A DNA stretch of 5,227 nucleotides. Origin: an uncultured Saprospiraceae bacterium (GTDB taxonomy: Bacteria; Bacteroidota; Bacteroidia; Chitinophagales; Saprospiraceae). Under the pieces are notes generated by a model. It worked only from the letters and a program-made list of their open reading frames with translations, was not told the origin of the DNA and did not search any database. A program made the translations under genes and the position numbers. Below, piece after piece: positions 4,923-5,227 of the stretch. Location: assembly GCA_937921525.1 (NCBI GenBank), contig CAKZUM010000169.1, positions 1 to 5,227 on the forward strand, given 5' to 3'. Positions within the stretch are counted from its first letter, which is position 1; every line of letters starts with the position of its first letter.

Positions 4923-5227
4923 TAATATCTTTAAAAGTAATTTCTATCCAATCCGCATCTATATAAATCAACCGCAAATGTACACTATTTGTAAGTGTAG
5001 CTATTGGTCTGCCTTTACTTTGTAGTTCAAAAAATGTTAATATTTAAGAATCAATGGCATTCTTTATAGAATTACTGTATCTTGAAAAGCAATAAGGGAC
5101 AGAATAGACATTTTTAAACAATTTCCTTGTCCTACATACCACGTCTTTAACCTACACCTACGTATATTTTAATATTCCTGCAAGTTTTATTGGCTACTTA
5201 TTAGTTAGGGATTTTCCCTACAGAACC
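4923..5227. other. Right-end region without a convincing gene
   Basis: No ATG-started open frame of note occurs here on either strand. It contains the candidate -7 motif, a six-bp hairpin at 4981-4999 (TACACT/AGTGTA) and another at 5206-5220 (TAGGGA/TCCCTA with loop TTT). A minus-strand frame stays open from 5043 down to the TGA at 4861 but lacks an ATG. The stretch 5044-5205 is AT-rich with no repeat or motif that I can support. It is probably upstream DNA of the exchanger gene and of whatever lies to the right. Confidence 0.5.
4975..4982 (-). promoter_or_regulatory. Candidate Bacteroidota -7 element (TACATTTG)
   Basis: On the minus strand this reads TACATTTG, an exact match to the TAnnTTTG consensus of Bacteroidota primary promoters. 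It points toward the exchanger gene, about 230 bases upstream of its start, which would put the whole 4765-4922 foldback in the 5' untranslated leader. No TTG/TTTG -33 box is visible at the usual 17-23 base spacing, so the call rests on one eight-base match and may be chance. Confidence 0.3.

Noticed and set aside
4743..4982. Known metal-ion riboswitch (yybP-ykoY type) ahead of the exchanger
   Set aside because: The conserved loop sequences I would expect were not seen, and the region is explained by an imperfect foldback.
4988..5022. Plus-strand promoter with TTTG (4988-4991) and TTACTTTG (5015-5022)
   Set aside because: The second box differs from TAnnTTTG at its second base, the spacing is at the upper limit, and no gene follows in the window.
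1..5227. tRNA or rRNA genes
   Set aside because: No cloverleaf with the conserved GGTTCRANNC-type T-arm and no rRNA-like conserved stretches were seen on either strand by eye.

Overview
The window comes from an AT-rich bacterial chromosome, most likely of the phylum Bacteroidota. The pointers are a lipoprotein signal ending in FTSC-K, start codons preceded by A-rich stretches instead of Shine-Dalgarno sites, one exact copy of the Bacteroidota -7 promoter motif TAnnTTTG, and a transglutaminase-like domain with the YPYSDCEDRS signature that I associate with this phylum. Saprospiria-like bacteria are a guess; genus cannot be read from this sequence.

Layout: (1) 2-478 (+) is the C-terminal part of a transglutaminase-like protein whose start lies outside the window. 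(2) 668-1327 (+) is a lipoprotein with a DinB-like four-helix-bundle domain. (3) 1596-2195 (+) is a small exported protein resembling DUF4833. (4) 2262-3506 (+) is an RlmI-type 23S rRNA cytosine methyltransferase with PUA and Rossmann-like domains. (5) 3819-4742 (-) is a ten-helix sodium/calcium exchanger of the CaCA family, convergent with gene 4. (6) 4743-5227 has no convincing gene and is probably the leader and promoter region of the exchanger. The genes look like ordinary housekeeping or envelope genes with no shared pathway. Only genes 3 and 4, 66 bases apart, might be co-transcribed.

The remarkable part is between the genes. Every gap contains inverted repeats or a fragment of one. Three of the foldbacks (491-651, 1357-1457, 3560-3707) and one single-armed fragment (2198-2232) are built from tandem seven-base words. 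The word differs by family: GTCAGNN at the first site, AAATCAT/ACATCAT at the second, AGAGANN at the other two. The same design with unrelated words suggests a common generating or maintenance process, and this is the best candidate here for something undescribed. Other foldbacks lack the seven-base period: a perfect 27-bp palindrome (1499-1554), short hairpins at 3515-3547 and 3720-3742, and a 158-base foldback in the exchanger leader (4765-4922). None is followed by a proper T-run, so they do not look like standard intrinsic terminators.
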